A DNA stretch of 64,000 nucleotides, taken from Candidatus Heimdallarchaeota archaeon (GTDB lineage: Archaea; Asgardarchaeota; Heimdallarchaeia; JABLTI01). The notes under the pieces were generated by a model that worked only from the letters and a program-made list of their open reading frames with translations, had not been told where the DNA came from and did not search any database. A program made the translations under genes and the position numbers. Numbering within the stretch: position 1 is the first letter of the stretch; each line of letters begins with the position of its first letter. Location of the stretch: contig JAUWKS010000001.1 of the NCBI GenBank assembly GCA_030614005.1, forward strand, positions 62,001 through 126,000, written 5' to 3'. Below, piece by piece: positions 28,507 through 38,143 of the stretch.

Positions 28507-29769
28507 ATGGGAAAGCTAAAAAGAAATACGAAAATATCATTGGCAGTTCTTTTTCTAGCGCCAATAATCCTATCAACAATCGGATTGTCGGTTTATGGTG
28601 TTTTGGATAAAGTATTGTATCAAAGGTCTTTATTTGCTCAAGGTGAGATTGTCATTCTAAATGATGGAGATTTTTCCAAAAGATATTCTTTTCCAGGTTC
28701 GGGAACTGCTGAAGATCCATATCTAATTGAGAATTATTGCCTTGATGACCCGGATACAACTGCAATCGTTATTAGAGGAACAACAAAACATTTCGTTATT
28801 AGAAATTGCTCGATTAAAAAACATGGACAACCGATATTTATTTCTAATATAGGATTTAATACTGGGACAGTAATTAACAATACCTTCTTTGAAGATATGA
28901 CATTAGATAAAGAGGTAAAATTCAAAGACTCTCGAGAGAATGATAGGAACTGGTTTGTCCATAATTGTGTTTTACCATTCGAAGATGGGTTTACTTTTAT
29001 TATTAATGCACCAGGAATAAGAATTGAGAATAATCATTTTCGATGTAGTCTAGAAGGAACTGAATATGGAAGAACGGGTTTAAGTGTACTGTCTTCAGAT
29101 TATTCTGTTATTAATAATAATACTTTCTCATTTTTTTATAGAGGTATAAATCTACTCGAATCTCTTTATTTGACTGTAGTAAATAATTTCTGCTACAATA
29201 ATTCAGATGGTATATTTATTGATGAAATTGAAGAATCTCTTATAATGAATAATAAATGTACTAAAAACGGAGTAGGGTTGGTAGCTTTGTATTGCGAAAA
29301 AGTGCTTTTTATTACAAATAATCTTAGTTATAATAGACACTGTGGTCTTAACTTGATTAGACGAGTCATCTCATGTCAAATCAGAGGTAATCTCATTGAG
29401 GGAAATGGAAGATACGGACTTTATTGTGATGCTATTAACAGTAATATTACTTACAATTACTTTAGTTCAAATAGTAACTATGCAATTATAACTAGTGAAT
29501 ATAACGCTAATGGGAATTATATTCATCACAATGCTTTCATTGATAATAATTATGAAAGTTTATTACTTGGAAAAAAACAAGCATATGATAATCCATATGA
29601 GGATAACTATCAAAACTACTGGTGTGATGATTATTCAAAAGAAGGGAATTATTGGTCAGATTTAATTTGGAATGAAGATAGTATATATCAAATAGATGGC
29701 GGGAATGCTACAGATCAATATCCATTATTTGAGCCACCAATAATGGAATCTTGGGAGAGATTACATTGA
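28507..29769 (+). CDS. right-handed beta-helix surface protein, copy 2
   Basis: 420 residues, colinear with copy 1 from the signal helix (MGKLKRNTKISLAVLFLAP) to the ending (IDGGNATDQYPLFE). It has the same GSGTAEDPYLIENY entry and the same C-terminal GNYWSDLIW module. Divergence is spread through the central strands and includes cysteines absent from copy 1 (for example NHFRCSLEG). AAGGAGTAGGAG precedes ATG. The second gene of the repeat follows by a TTGA overlap. Function as for copy 1: extracellular, probably glycan-related, unproven. Confidence 0.83.
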   Translation: MGKLKRNTKISLAVLFLAPIILSTIGLSVYGVLDKVLYQRSLFAQGEIVILNDGDFSKRYSFPGSGTAEDPYLIENYCLDDPDTTAIVIRGTTKHFVIRNCSIKKHGQPIFISNIGFNTGTVINNTFFEDMTLDKEVKFKDSRENDRNWFVHNCVLPFEDGFTFIINAPGIRIENNHFRCSLEGTEYGRTGLSVLSSDYSVINNNTFSFFYRGINLLESLYLTVVNNFCYNNSDGIFIDEIEESLIMNNKCTKNGVGLVALYCEKVLFITNNLSYNRHCGLNLIRRVISCQIRGNLIEGNGRYGLYCDAINSNITYNYFSSNSNYAIITSEYNANGNYIHHNAFIDNNYESLLLGKKQAYDNPYEDNYQNYWCDDYSKEGNYWSDLIWNEDSIYQIDGGNATDQYPLFEPPIMESWERLH

Positions 29770-30128
29770 ACTATTGGCTTGTAGCTTGCATTAATCTATT
29801 TGGAATAGCGGGTATTGTTGGACTAACCTATCTAATGATATGGCTCTTTTCAAAACGAAAAGACTCATTCAACATACACCCAAATGGATTGTTACTTGGG
29901 GCTTTAATTTCATTTTCTATTTCATTAGCAACTATTACAACGGGTATTACTTTGGCTATTCCTGTAGATATTATTGAGAAAATTGTTATTACAGTAATAT
30001 GCATAATGATATTTGTAGTTCCTGCAGTATCATTTCTTGTTTGTATTGTTTTTTACAAAAATTCAATTACAGTTGATGAAAATTCAGCTAAGTTATATGA
30101 ACAAGAAAGTATCAAAGAAAGCTATTAG
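29766..30128 (+). CDS. small three-helix membrane protein, copy 2
   Basis: About 120 residues, paralogue of the gene at 28126 (shared LTYLMIWL, FSKRK, GLLLGALISFS, ATITTGIT). Three membrane helices. The start TTG 29766 overlaps the beta-helix stop (TTGA), and GGGAGA lies just upstream. The C-terminal tail is longer than in copy 1 (LYEQESIKESY). Confidence 0.7.
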   Translation: MNYWLVACINLFGIAGIVGLTYLMIWLFSKRKDSFNIHPNGLLLGALISFSISLATITTGITLAIPVDIIEKIVITVICIMIFVVPAVSFLVCIVFYKNSITVDENSAKLYEQESIKESY

Positions 30129-30285
30129 AGATTTTTTTCAAATCACAAACATTATGCTCGTCATTAACTTGGAATCAGCTGAGGCAAAATAGCTATGAAA
30201 CAAATGTAAAAATAATATAACCAGAGTTAAACAAAACTCCCAAACCTTTTTAATTGGCAAAAATAACTACCTTTTTGTGAGAAAA

Positions 30286-30786
30286 ATGAAGAAATTTACA
30301 AAAGTTCTCTTAGTATCTTTCTTAATGTTATTTGCAGTTTTACCAATTAGTACTGTAATTGGGGAACTATATGTAACAGATAATGAAATAACAGTGATAA
30401 TAAACATTACAGACGCATACTATACAGCTTTGGACAACGACGGCATAGAAAACGATATTGTTGCGAACTTCGACATGACTATTTTCAAAAATGACAGAAA
30501 ATATTCCAATGAACGAATAAAATTCGATCTCTATGTAGAGCTAATTTTACCTTCTGGACTAAACTATATTTACGGCTATCGAGTGAGCTGTAAACGATGT
30601 GTGAGTGTTTCACCGGTCATTTACCTTTACAATCACGCAACAGAACCAGGATGGTATACAATCGTTTTAACATGTGTTCTAGCAGATAGAGGACTCGTTA
30701 CTGGAATGGGATCAGAATACTTAGTATTTGATCCACCTGGCGGAACACCTGGAACAGAACCAGGTTCATGTATAATCATTGTTTAA
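30286..30786 (+). CDS. secreted protein of unknown function
   Basis: About 166 residues. An N-terminal signal peptide (KKFTKVLLVSFLMLFAVLPIS) precedes a beta-rich domain with one CKRC pair and a Gly/Pro/Glu-rich tail ending in CIIIV. The C-terminal hydrophobic bit is too short for a membrane anchor. ATG 30286 is preferred over GTG 30277. It lies between the beta-helix cassettes and the regulator gene. Family not recognised; probably an extracellular beta-sandwich. Confidence 0.7.
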   Translation: MKKFTKVLLVSFLMLFAVLPISTVIGELYVTDNEITVIINITDAYYTALDNDGIENDIVANFDMTIFKNDRKYSNERIKFDLYVELILPSGLNYIYGYRVSCKRCVSVSPVIYLYNHATEPGWYTIVLTCVLADRGLVTGMGSEYLVFDPPGGTPGTEPGSCIIIV

Positions 30787-30844
30787 AAGAGAAAAATGCA
30801 ACGGAGAAATCTGTGCATTTTAATTTCATTGAGAAGGTATGTAA

Positions 30845-31933
30845 TTGAGTTTAAAATATGAAGACTTTGCCATAATGTTGGCTTTGGAATCAGACCCATT
30901 TATGCCGATGACAGAACTAGCAGAAACACTAGGTGTCACTAGGATTACTGCTAAAAAAAGAGTAGATGATTTGAAAAGTAGAGGGATTATCAAACCATCT
31001 ATTGCAATCTATAACAACAATGCATTGGGTTTGAACCGCATCAATATTTACGCTAAAGTTTCTACAAATGAAAAACTTGCACTATTAGAAAAAGCATGCG
31101 ATGAACATCCATATACTTACTATCGTGTAAGAGCATTTGGTGGAGGGTTTGGACTATTTATGCAATTCAATATTCCATCAAAATCAAATACATTATTGCA
31201 AGGATTCATTGAAAAGCTACGAAAAGAAGGAATAATAGAAAAATACGAATGGTTAGAAAGTAACCAACATAATGTTGAATCATACTCGAACTTGTCCCGT
31301 TTTAACAGTGAATTTTCACATTGGGAATTTTCTTGGGAAGATTGGTTTAAACAGTTACGAAAACCAAAAGCTACCTCTCCGAAGATCGATAATCCAAAAG
31401 TAGATTATTCTACATTTAACCCAAGTCATTTCAAAATTCTTAGATTATTAACAGCAGATGGTTCTTTAAAACAAACGGATATCAAAGTGAAACTAAATCT
31501 TAGCAGAACCCAAGCACACAGGGAATTCAATTATGTAATGGATAATTATATCGAAAAAATTCGATTTATGTATGATCGTGAAATATTTGATTTGAATGAA
31601 ACGTATCTTGCAATTGGTAAAGAAGTTGAACAAAATTTTTCAAATCAATTATTCAATACAATAGTATCCAACCCCCCACCATTTAGATTAGCATTAGATA
31701 TTAGTGATGATAACAAAATACTTCTTTGGGCTAATATGACACATTCTCAGGCATCAGGTTTCGCCTTTTCGATTTGGCATGAAATACCTTCAGCTAAAAT
31801 ATACGTTCTTGATACAAAAAACTCTATGATGTATTGGTTCTATCCAGAGAATTTTGATTTTGATTCTATGTCCTGGAAAACATCTAAGGATTATATGATA
31901 AATAAGCCCCTTGAACGTCTCAATAAAAAATAG
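30845..31933 (+). CDS. Lrp/AsnC-like regulator with two winged helices
   Basis: 362 residues. An N-terminal winged helix (FMPMTELAETLGVTRITAKKR) is followed by an alpha/beta region that resembles a degenerate ligand-sensing domain. A second HTH occurs near 200-240 (LLTADGSLKQTDIKVKLNLS, then RTQAHREF). The C-terminal third is beta-rich and unassigned. The TTG start has a GAAGG box upstream. Double-HTH regulators of this layout are common in archaea. It may control the neighbouring surface-protein genes; that is inference from position only. Confidence 0.72.
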   Translation: MSLKYEDFAIMLALESDPFMPMTELAETLGVTRITAKKRVDDLKSRGIIKPSIAIYNNNALGLNRINIYAKVSTNEKLALLEKACDEHPYTYYRVRAFGGGFGLFMQFNIPSKSNTLLQGFIEKLRKEGIIEKYEWLESNQHNVESYSNLSRFNSEFSHWEFSWEDWFKQLRKPKATSPKIDNPKVDYSTFNPSHFKILRLLTADGSLKQTDIKVKLNLSRTQAHREFNYVMDNYIEKIRFMYDREIFDLNETYLAIGKEVEQNFSNQLFNTIVSNPPPFRLALDISDDNKILLWANMTHSQASGFAFSIWHEIPSAKIYVLDTKNSMMYWFYPENFDFDSMSWKTSKDYMINKPLERLNKK

Positions 31934-32008
31934 TTTAAGAAATTCATTTTTTTCTATCAAAACACTACTTTTCTCAACAAATAGAATTTGGAACTGATGT
32001 TAAAAATA

Positions 32009-32018
32009 CTTATAAAGT
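32009..32018 (+). promoter_or_regulatory. TATA box of the caspase-fold gene
   Basis: CTTATAAAGT lies about 75 bases upstream of the ATG, implying a 5' leader of roughly 45 bases. Confidence 0.45.
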
Positions 32019-32088
32019 AATTAACATATGTTCCATTTGTACCTTTGAATCATTTAAGATTCTTGGACTATATTGGAGAAGTTATAAA

Positions 32089-33408
32089 ATGAAAAAAACA
32101 AAGTTATTCGCAATTCTTATTGTATCAATATTTATTGGTACAAGTTTTGTAGTTTTTGCTCCCAATATTTCTATGACTAAAGCTGTAGCAAGAGCAACAA
32201 CACCAAGGGCTTTAATTACAAGCCCCACAGACGGTGATACAGTTTCTGGTACAGTTACAATTACAACTACTTCTGCGGCCGATATATTCATTGACGGTGT
32301 TAAAAAAGTTAAAAAGAGTACTAGCTACTCATGGGATACCACAAGTTATGCTGATGGTGTTCATGAAATCAGAGCCAAATATAGACGTACAAATGAAATT
32401 ATCCACGTCACAGTTAACAACGATGGTGAAGATACTACACCACCAACAATTAGTATTGGTTATCCAGGAGATGGTTCCACAATAGCCACTACTGATGTTA
32501 CTGTTACATGGAGCGGTTCAGATTCCGGCAGTGGAATTGACTTCTACGAAATTCAACTTGACGGTGGTGCATGGACGAACAAAGGAACAAGCACAAGCCA
32601 CACTTATACAGGATTAGCAGAGACAACTCATACAGTTAATGTTCGCGCATGGGATGTTGCTGGAAATGATGCTACCGATACAGTTACCTTTACTGTTGAC
32701 ACTTCAGTAACACCAGCTACAAAATATGCAGTACTAGCAGGTATTTCTAATTACAAAGCAATTAGCGATCTTTCTTACTGTGATGAGGACGTTAACGATT
32801 GGTATAATTACTTACTTTCTGTTGGCTATGAGTCCGAAAACATCATTGTTTTAGGTGACCACACAAGTCAATATGACAAGTATGATGGTTTAGCTACGGA
32901 ATACAACATTAAATTCCATGTAAATTGGTTGATCAACCTTGATTGTGATGAGATCCTATTTATTTCCTCAGGCCACGGCGGAGGAGATGGAAACGGCAAT
33001 TCATTCAATTGCGCATGGGACTATGGATCTGGTGAGAACGGCGAAGACGGGTCAATAGAAGATTACGAATACGAAGCTATGTTTAGTGGAGCCCTTGCTT
33101 CAAAAATATTTGTTTTCATGGATCACTGCTATTCAGGTGGTTTAATACCAGAATTCTTTGCTGCTTGCGGAAATGCACTTTACATTACTACTACATGCAC
33201 TGAAGACGGATATGGCTGGGATGTCAGAACTTATGAAAATGGCGCTTGGACATATTTCTTCTTAGAATACTCTTTAATCAACCACTTCGGTTCAAATCCT
33301 GATACCGCTATGGAAGATGCCTTTGCTTATGCAGCAGCAGATTATCCATACGGTGGTGGAGACACTCCTCAAGAGGGTGACTACTACGCAGGTCCATTTA
33401 CACTTTAG
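32089..33408 (+). CDS. secreted Ig-like / caspase-fold (C14/C13-type) cysteine protease
   Basis: 439 residues: signal peptide (1-about 30), two Ig-like beta-sandwich domains (about 40-110 and 118-205; the second has the DVAGND pattern of bacterial Ig repeats) and a C-terminal caspase-hemoglobinase fold. The catalytic dyad is visible: His296 in FISSGHGGGDG and Cys347 in FMDHCYSGG, each after a hydrophobic strand as expected. ISNYKAISDLSYCDED is the N-terminal strand/loop of the fold. It is therefore probably an active extracellular protease, cleaving after Arg/Lys or Asn/Asp. Specificity cannot be read. A strong terminator follows. Confidence 0.88.
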   Translation: MKKTKLFAILIVSIFIGTSFVVFAPNISMTKAVARATTPRALITSPTDGDTVSGTVTITTTSAADIFIDGVKKVKKSTSYSWDTTSYADGVHEIRAKYRRTNEIIHVTVNNDGEDTTPPTISIGYPGDGSTIATTDVTVTWSGSDSGSGIDFYEIQLDGGAWTNKGTSTSHTYTGLAETTHTVNVRAWDVAGNDATDTVTFTVDTSVTPATKYAVLAGISNYKAISDLSYCDEDVNDWYNYLLSVGYESENIIVLGDHTSQYDKYDGLATEYNIKFHVNWLINLDCDEILFISSGHGGGDGNGNSFNCAWDYGSGENGEDGSIEDYEYEAMFSGALASKIFVFMDHCYSGGLIPEFFAACGNALYITTTCTEDGYGWDVRTYENGAWTYFFLEYSLINHFGSNPDTAMEDAFAYAAADYPYGGGDTPQEGDYYAGPFTL

Positions 33409-33432
33409 ACTACAACGAATTAACTCACTTAA

Positions 33433-33472
33433 AATAGGTTAGCTTTTTGCTACCTATTACTCTCTTTTTTTT
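33433..33472 (+). terminator. hairpin plus T-run after the caspase-fold gene
   Basis: AATAGGT(T)AGC and GCTACCTATT form a 10-bp stem with one bulged base and a TTTTT loop. TCTCTTTTTTTT follows. Confidence 0.6.
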
Positions 33473-33577
33473 ATAAAATTCTTTCTAATTTCCAATTTTT
33501 GCTCTACAGACCAACAATCTTACTGCACTAAACAATAGCTTTTTTTAATCCTTAATCAAATAATAAAGTCGGTTACC

Positions 33578-34393
33578 ATGTTTACGGTTGGCGAATATAC
33601 GAAGGGTGACTTTCCAAAAAATAGAGAAATAATGATTGACGCATTAGATGTATCAAAATACTATAATCACATAGTTGGACTATTTGATCTCGATGTTACT
33701 GAAGCTATGCTAGTCTTTGATGCTCAAAAAAAGAAAGGCAAACCATTATCCTTTACAACTTGGATAATGAAATGCATCGCTCAAGCTGTTTCTGAACATA
33801 AATTCATCCAAACTATGAGAAAAGGTAAGAAAAAGCTAATTACCTTTGAAGATGTTGATATTAAGTGTATGGTTGAAAAAGAAGACGCTACTGGAAATAA
33901 AATTCCTATCCATCACATTATCCGTAAAGCAAATGAAAAAAGTTTTCTAGAAATCCAAGAAGAAATTCGAGTTGCTCAGAAATATAGGGAAGAGCGACGT
34001 AAAGGTGAAAAACCAATTAAAAAGAGACAAGCAAACATAATGTCTTTTCCAAAATTCATACGCAATATTATTTGGCACACAGTTATGACTAATCCTTTCA
34101 AAGTGAAAAAACATCTTGGTACTATTGGTGTCTCTGCTTTAGGAATGTACGGGAAGGGTATGCGTGGTTGGGCTATTCCAAAAACCCCTCATTCAACTCA
34201 GTTCCTTTTAGGATCAGTTTTAAAATTGCCAGTTGTTACTGCTAATGATAAAATCGTTATACGTAAGGTTCTCAATGTGACTGTTAGCTTTAATCATGAT
34301 ATTGTTGATGGTGGGCCTGCAGTTAGATTTGTTGCGAGACTTCAAGAATTAACAAATGAAGCATTTCAGCTACAAGATTTTATGAAGGAATAA
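33578..34393 (+). CDS. stand-alone 2-oxoacid dehydrogenase E2-like acyltransferase domain
   Basis: 271 residues matching the chloramphenicol-acetyltransferase-like catalytic domain of E2 acyltransferases. The active-site motif is FNHDIVDGGPA, where the His and Asp are the catalytic residues of the DHRxxDG family motif. No lipoyl or E3-binding domain is present, and no E1 or E3 genes are nearby. It may act as a free CoA-dependent acyltransferase rather than in a dehydrogenase complex. A Lys/Arg-rich insertion (about 130-150) is unusual. Similar isolated E2-like proteins occur in anaerobic archaea. Confidence 0.8.
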   Translation: MFTVGEYTKGDFPKNREIMIDALDVSKYYNHIVGLFDLDVTEAMLVFDAQKKKGKPLSFTTWIMKCIAQAVSEHKFIQTMRKGKKKLITFEDVDIKCMVEKEDATGNKIPIHHIIRKANEKSFLEIQEEIRVAQKYREERRKGEKPIKKRQANIMSFPKFIRNIIWHTVMTNPFKVKKHLGTIGVSALGMYGKGMRGWAIPKTPHSTQFLLGSVLKLPVVTANDKIVIRKVLNVTVSFNHDIVDGGPAVRFVARLQELTNEAFQLQDFMKE

Positions 34394-34449
34394 TCCAGTT
34401 ATTATTCCTCGATTATTTTTTCTTCTACAGTTAAAAAGTTCAAATCATT

Positions 34450-36030
34450 TTAAAAATAGACATTTTCATCTTGTGTATACTCTGTTTTTTTGTAACGTTT
34501 TTTAGCAAAGAATGTAAAGGGAAGTGAAAATGTTAACATAAATGCTACTAATAAAAACATCGAATAAAAGTGATTCACTCCAGGATACCAATTTACAATA
34601 TCAAAATTATCTAAAATAGAAACCACAGACAAACCACAATAAACTAAGCCAATGAGAGATAAGATTGTTGATACAAGATACAATTTGACTTTTCTATTCC
34701 ACTGCGTTTTTCCTGGAGTAATTTTATTCATTCTAAGTAATCCCCTAACAGTTGGTATAAATAGTATTGGAGCAACAAATGAACTGAATAGTAAATAAAG
34801 CATTATTTGCAAGAAGTTTAATTTGTAAGTGCTATTTTTAATAGAATAAATGCTTGTTGCGGTAATCATTATACAATAAACACCAAAAATTAGTAACGGT
34901 ACTATTAACATTGCAATATCATCTAAGTAAAGTGCCCTAAAAATGGGAACTTGTAATCCATAGATTATGGCGTAAATCACTCCTACCAAATATAACGAAG
35001 ATAATACAAGTGTTAATGTTGAGGAAATATAAAGATCGATTTTTTGGTTTAACTTTAGTTTGCTTTTTAGGAAATCTTTCCAATGATCAATAACTGCACC
35101 TATTTGTCCTGTTGTCCATCTGTACATCTGGGACATTTTATGATCAAAAGTATCTGTAGCTAAAGTTGTGACACCTAGCTCTTCCAACCAACAACCATAA
35201 TGACCTTCTTTTAGTAAATTAATTGTATGATCATAGTCTTCAGATAATTTTCCTTCAGGTAGCGGATAAGAGTATTCTTTTCTAAAACAGGCATTACATC
35301 CATGGAAGAGTACATTATTAATTCTCATTTTTCCACTTTGCGCACAAGCTAATTGATAATAGGAAATCATTTCCCAAGTATGCAAGAGATTCTTAACTTC
35401 ACGAAAATCGAATTTGGCTTGAACAAAAGCATATTGAGAATTCTGCTCTAATATGGCAACAAATTTATCTAAAATTTTTGGTTTAGGGATTTGATCAACA
35501 TCAAATATTGCTATATATTTCGCATCTACTTGATCTATTACTTTATTTAAAATTCCAGCTTTAAATGAACGTTCATCATCATAAAAGTAGTTGACTTTCA
35601 TTGCTTTTGCTAATTTCTGATAATCCGCAGCATATTTTTCATCTGAATTATCATCTCCAACCCAGATTTCGTAATTTGGATAAGTCTGTTTTACAAAACC
35701 TTCTAGAGTATCCTTTAATATTTTTGGATGAGCATTTCTCACAGGAATCAATACAGCGACTTTTGGAAAATCGGTCAATTTTTCAAGGCTATATTCTACT
35801 TTGTTTACTTGAAGGATACCATCTATCAATTGTACCATAAAATAAATAACATAAAATGGTCCGACCATCTCGAATATTAAAACTAGTACATTTAACAGTA
35901 ATCCCCACCATTCCAACTGATTGCTATTGATTACCAGAGCAGCAACTGACGTTCCAAAATATCCAAGAAATAAAAGTAAGAATAGTGAACCCACTAAGTG
36001 ATTAAGCACAATCCAGATTTTCTTTGCCAT
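34450..36030 (-). CDS. membrane glycosyltransferase family 2 (cellulose synthase-like)
   Basis: 526 residues. Two N-terminal membrane helices, a GT-A catalytic domain (about 90-310) and four to five C-terminal helices. All processive-GT2 motifs are present: Asp126-Asp127 (VGDDNSD), DxD at 177-179 (FDVDQIP), the Glu264-Asp265 base (LSEDYDH) and QxxRW at 301-305. It probably polymerises or transfers sugars onto a lipid or growing glycan at the cytoplasmic membrane. A TATA box lies upstream; the gene appears monocistronic. Confidence 0.9.
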   Translation of the reverse strand: MAKKIWIVLNHLVGSLFLLLFLGYFGTSVAALVINSNQLEWWGLLLNVLVLIFEMVGPFYVIYFMVQLIDGILQVNKVEYSLEKLTDFPKVAVLIPVRNAHPKILKDTLEGFVKQTYPNYEIWVGDDNSDEKYAADYQKLAKAMKVNYFYDDERSFKAGILNKVIDQVDAKYIAIFDVDQIPKPKILDKFVAILEQNSQYAFVQAKFDFREVKNLLHTWEMISYYQLACAQSGKMRINNVLFHGCNACFRKEYSYPLPEGKLSEDYDHTINLLKEGHYGCWLEELGVTTLATDTFDHKMSQMYRWTTGQIGAVIDHWKDFLKSKLKLNQKIDLYISSTLTLVLSSLYLVGVIYAIIYGLQVPIFRALYLDDIAMLIVPLLIFGVYCIMITATSIYSIKNSTYKLNFLQIMLYLLFSSFVAPILFIPTVRGLLRMNKITPGKTQWNRKVKLYLVSTILSLIGLVYCGLSVVSILDNFDIVNWYPGVNHFYSMFLLVAFMLTFSLPFTFFAKKRYKKTEYTQDENVYF

Positions 36031-36074
36031 GATAATTAAATCCCAAATACCTTATAGTAAATAAGATTGATACA

Positions 36075-36084
36075 TTATAAATAG
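36075..36084 (-). promoter_or_regulatory. TATA box of the glycosyltransferase gene
   Basis: Minus-strand TATTTATAAT, 45-54 bases before the ATG. Confidence 0.45.
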
Positions 36085-36157
36085 TAATCTCATTACTTTA
36101 ATTTGGACCCTATCAAAAAACAGAATACTTATTTTTGAGTAATGAAAAACGATGATT

Positions 36158-37360
36158 TCATTTAATATGAGAATCTAATGCATTCAATATTCGTTCTAAA
36201 GCTTCTTCCAAAATCGATTTTGGGCAAGCCAGATTAAACCTTTGGAATCCACTACCAAGTTCACCAAACATTGCACCATCATCCAAACCAACTCTAGCTT
36301 CTTTCTTGATAATTTCATCTAACTTCTTTGGGTCCAAACCTAATGCACGGAAATCAACCCATGCTAAATATGTACCTTCCAAATCAAACACTTTCACTTC
36401 TGGCATTTTCTCTTCAACATATTTTACAAGAAAATCAAAATTGGATTTAAGATATACCAATAAATCATCCAACCAATCCTCACATTCGTTGTAAACAGTT
36501 TCGAGTGCTAACCCACCAAAAATTCCTGGTGAACGTATTGAAACATTTTGCATTGTAATAGCTAGTTTTTCTCTCAACAATTTGTTAGATATTATTGTGT
36601 TACTTGTTTTTAAGCCAGCAGTATTGAATGTTTTTGAGGGAGCAGTGCAGGTTATAGAATTATCAGCAAATTTCTTTGAGATAGTTGCATAAGGAACGTG
36701 TGTGTGACCAGGAAAAATCAGATCACAATGAATCTCATCTGCTATGACAAGAATATTATGTTTATTACAAATCTTCCCTAATTTTGTGAGCTCCTCTTTT
36801 GTCCACACTCTTGCCACAGGATTGTGAGGACTACAAAGAATAAGCATTTTTGCTCGAGGTGTTTTACACTTTTCCTCTAAATCCTTAAAGTCGATTTCAT
36901 AATGACTGTCTTTGATCACTAATTGATTGTTAAGGACAATACGACCATTTTCTTGAATACTCGATTTGAAAGGATAATAAACCGGTTCTTGGATGATTAT
37001 TTTATCACCAGGTATAGTATACGTTTGAATAATGAACTGGATAGCTGGAACTACTCCAGGGGCAAATAGTAACCAATCTTTCTCAATGGTCCAATTATGT
37101 CTTCTTTGAAACCAATCAATTACCGCTTTATGATATGTATCTCCAGGTAGAGAATACCCGAAGACACCGTGCTCAACTCTTTTTTTAAGAGCATCAAGAA
37201 GTGCCTTAGGAGCGCGAAAATCCATATCAGCTACCCAAAGAGGTAATAAGTCTCCATCAATTTTGAAATGTTCTTTCATAAACACTTGGTCCCACTTTAT
37301 TGCATTTGTGCCTTCTCTATAGATTACTTCATCAAAGTTCCAGTTTCGCTCTTGTGGCAT
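36158..37360 (-). CDS. MalY/PatB-type PLP lyase (cystathionine beta-lyase-like aminotransferase)
   Basis: 400 residues of fold-type I PLP enzyme. LPLWVADMDFRAP near the N-terminus is the MalY/PatB signature, Asp208 (VIADEIHCDL) binds the pyridine nitrogen and Lys243 (APSKTFNTAGL) is the Schiff-base lysine. Likely reaction: beta-elimination of cystathionine or cysteine to pyruvate, ammonia and a thiol. An aminotransferase activity is possible. Length is normal. A minus-strand TATA-like AAAATATAAG lies at 37415-37424. Confidence 0.92.
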   Translation of the reverse strand: MPQERNWNFDEVIYREGTNAIKWDQVFMKEHFKIDGDLLPLWVADMDFRAPKALLDALKKRVEHGVFGYSLPGDTYHKAVIDWFQRRHNWTIEKDWLLFAPGVVPAIQFIIQTYTIPGDKIIIQEPVYYPFKSSIQENGRIVLNNQLVIKDSHYEIDFKDLEEKCKTPRAKMLILCSPHNPVARVWTKEELTKLGKICNKHNILVIADEIHCDLIFPGHTHVPYATISKKFADNSITCTAPSKTFNTAGLKTSNTIISNKLLREKLAITMQNVSIRSPGIFGGLALETVYNECEDWLDDLLVYLKSNFDFLVKYVEEKMPEVKVFDLEGTYLAWVDFRALGLDPKKLDEIIKKEARVGLDDGAMFGELGSGFQRFNLACPKSILEEALERILNALDSHIK

Positions 37361-37476
37361 AAGATCAGATCCAATCGTTTAATAAATGAAAATAATTACA
37401 CTTAATATTTTTGACTTATATTTTAACTATCAAGTATAAATTTCATGATAAAAAGTAGTATTATTCAAAACTCAAT

Positions 37477-37698
37477 TCAAATATTTTTTTCATTTGTGGT
37501 GATTTCTGTAGAACGAGCATGAAATATTTTGGCGTCTTTATCTATTGTTATTTGTACTCTTTCAACTATTTTAATTTCAATAACGAATCTTTTTCTTAAC
37601 ATTTCCAATTGAGACACATTAATCACATACTGATATTTAATCAAATATGAAAATGGAAGAATAATAACCCCAAAAAAAGAAAGAAGAACAGTAAACAA
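37477..37698 (-). CDS. possible small membrane protein
   Basis: 73 codons from a TTG start with no clear ribosome-binding site. One N-terminal hydrophobic segment (about 2-20) is followed by charged helix and strand-like sequence (RFVIEIKIVERVQI). It lies 18 bases after another short ORF on the same strand. Composition looks coding but there is no family match I know. It could be debris of a larger gene. Confidence 0.3.
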   Translation of the reverse strand: MFTVLLSFFGVIILPFSYLIKYQYVINVSQLEMLRKRFVIEIKIVERVQITIDKDAKIFHARSTEITTNEKNI

Positions 37699-37716
37699 CA
37701 GTTAAATTTAGGTTCG

Positions 37717-37956
37717 TCATGAAAGTTCGTTGGAACTAAAGTCATTTTCATCATCAAAAGTAATATCAAAACCAGATACTATTATTCCAAATATCTCAAC
37801 GAATATTTTCAAAATCAACTTTGACAATGCATCCCTTAACAACTCAGATTCAACATTGAATACACGATTATAATTTACATCTTGAGGTTCCATAACAAAA
37901 ACTAATGCAGTTATCTTTCTGATTTGTTTTGAGTTTAATTTTCGTTTATACGGCAA
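37717..37956 (-). CDS. possible small protein of unknown function
   Basis: 79 codons from a TTG start. Basic N-terminus, a central amphipathic or hydrophobic helix (about 40-62) and an acidic tail (FDDENDFSSNELS). Codon composition looks like its neighbours. No homology recognised. The surrounding 37477-38210 stretch holds several short open pieces and may be a decayed locus. Confidence 0.3.
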   Translation of the reverse strand: MPYKRKLNSKQIRKITALVFVMEPQDVNYNRVFNVESELLRDALSKLILKIFVEIFGIIVSGFDITFDDENDFSSNELS

Positions 37957-38026
37957 GAAATTATTTGAAACTATTTCACAATAGAATTCATTATTACTAC
38001 ATTGAGTGAATTGAACGTATGCATAA

Positions 38027-38143
38027 TCAATGATCTTTTGGTGAAATTTTTAGAAAATTGTCTTCGTACTCTGGGGCAACTAGTTTTTCAAAATAAGGTA
38101 TAATTTCTTGATATGCCAATAGCCTTTCATCTCTAACTGATTG
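38027..38143 (-). pseudogene. possible C-terminal gene fragment
   Basis: A minus-strand frame of 38 codons bounded by stops, with no start codon, reads as ordinary protein: VRDERLLAYQEIIPYFEKL, then VAPEYEDNFLKISPKDH and stop. It lies about 70 bases downstream of the methyltransferase gene. Too short to assign; it may be a remnant of a lost gene. Confidence 0.25.
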
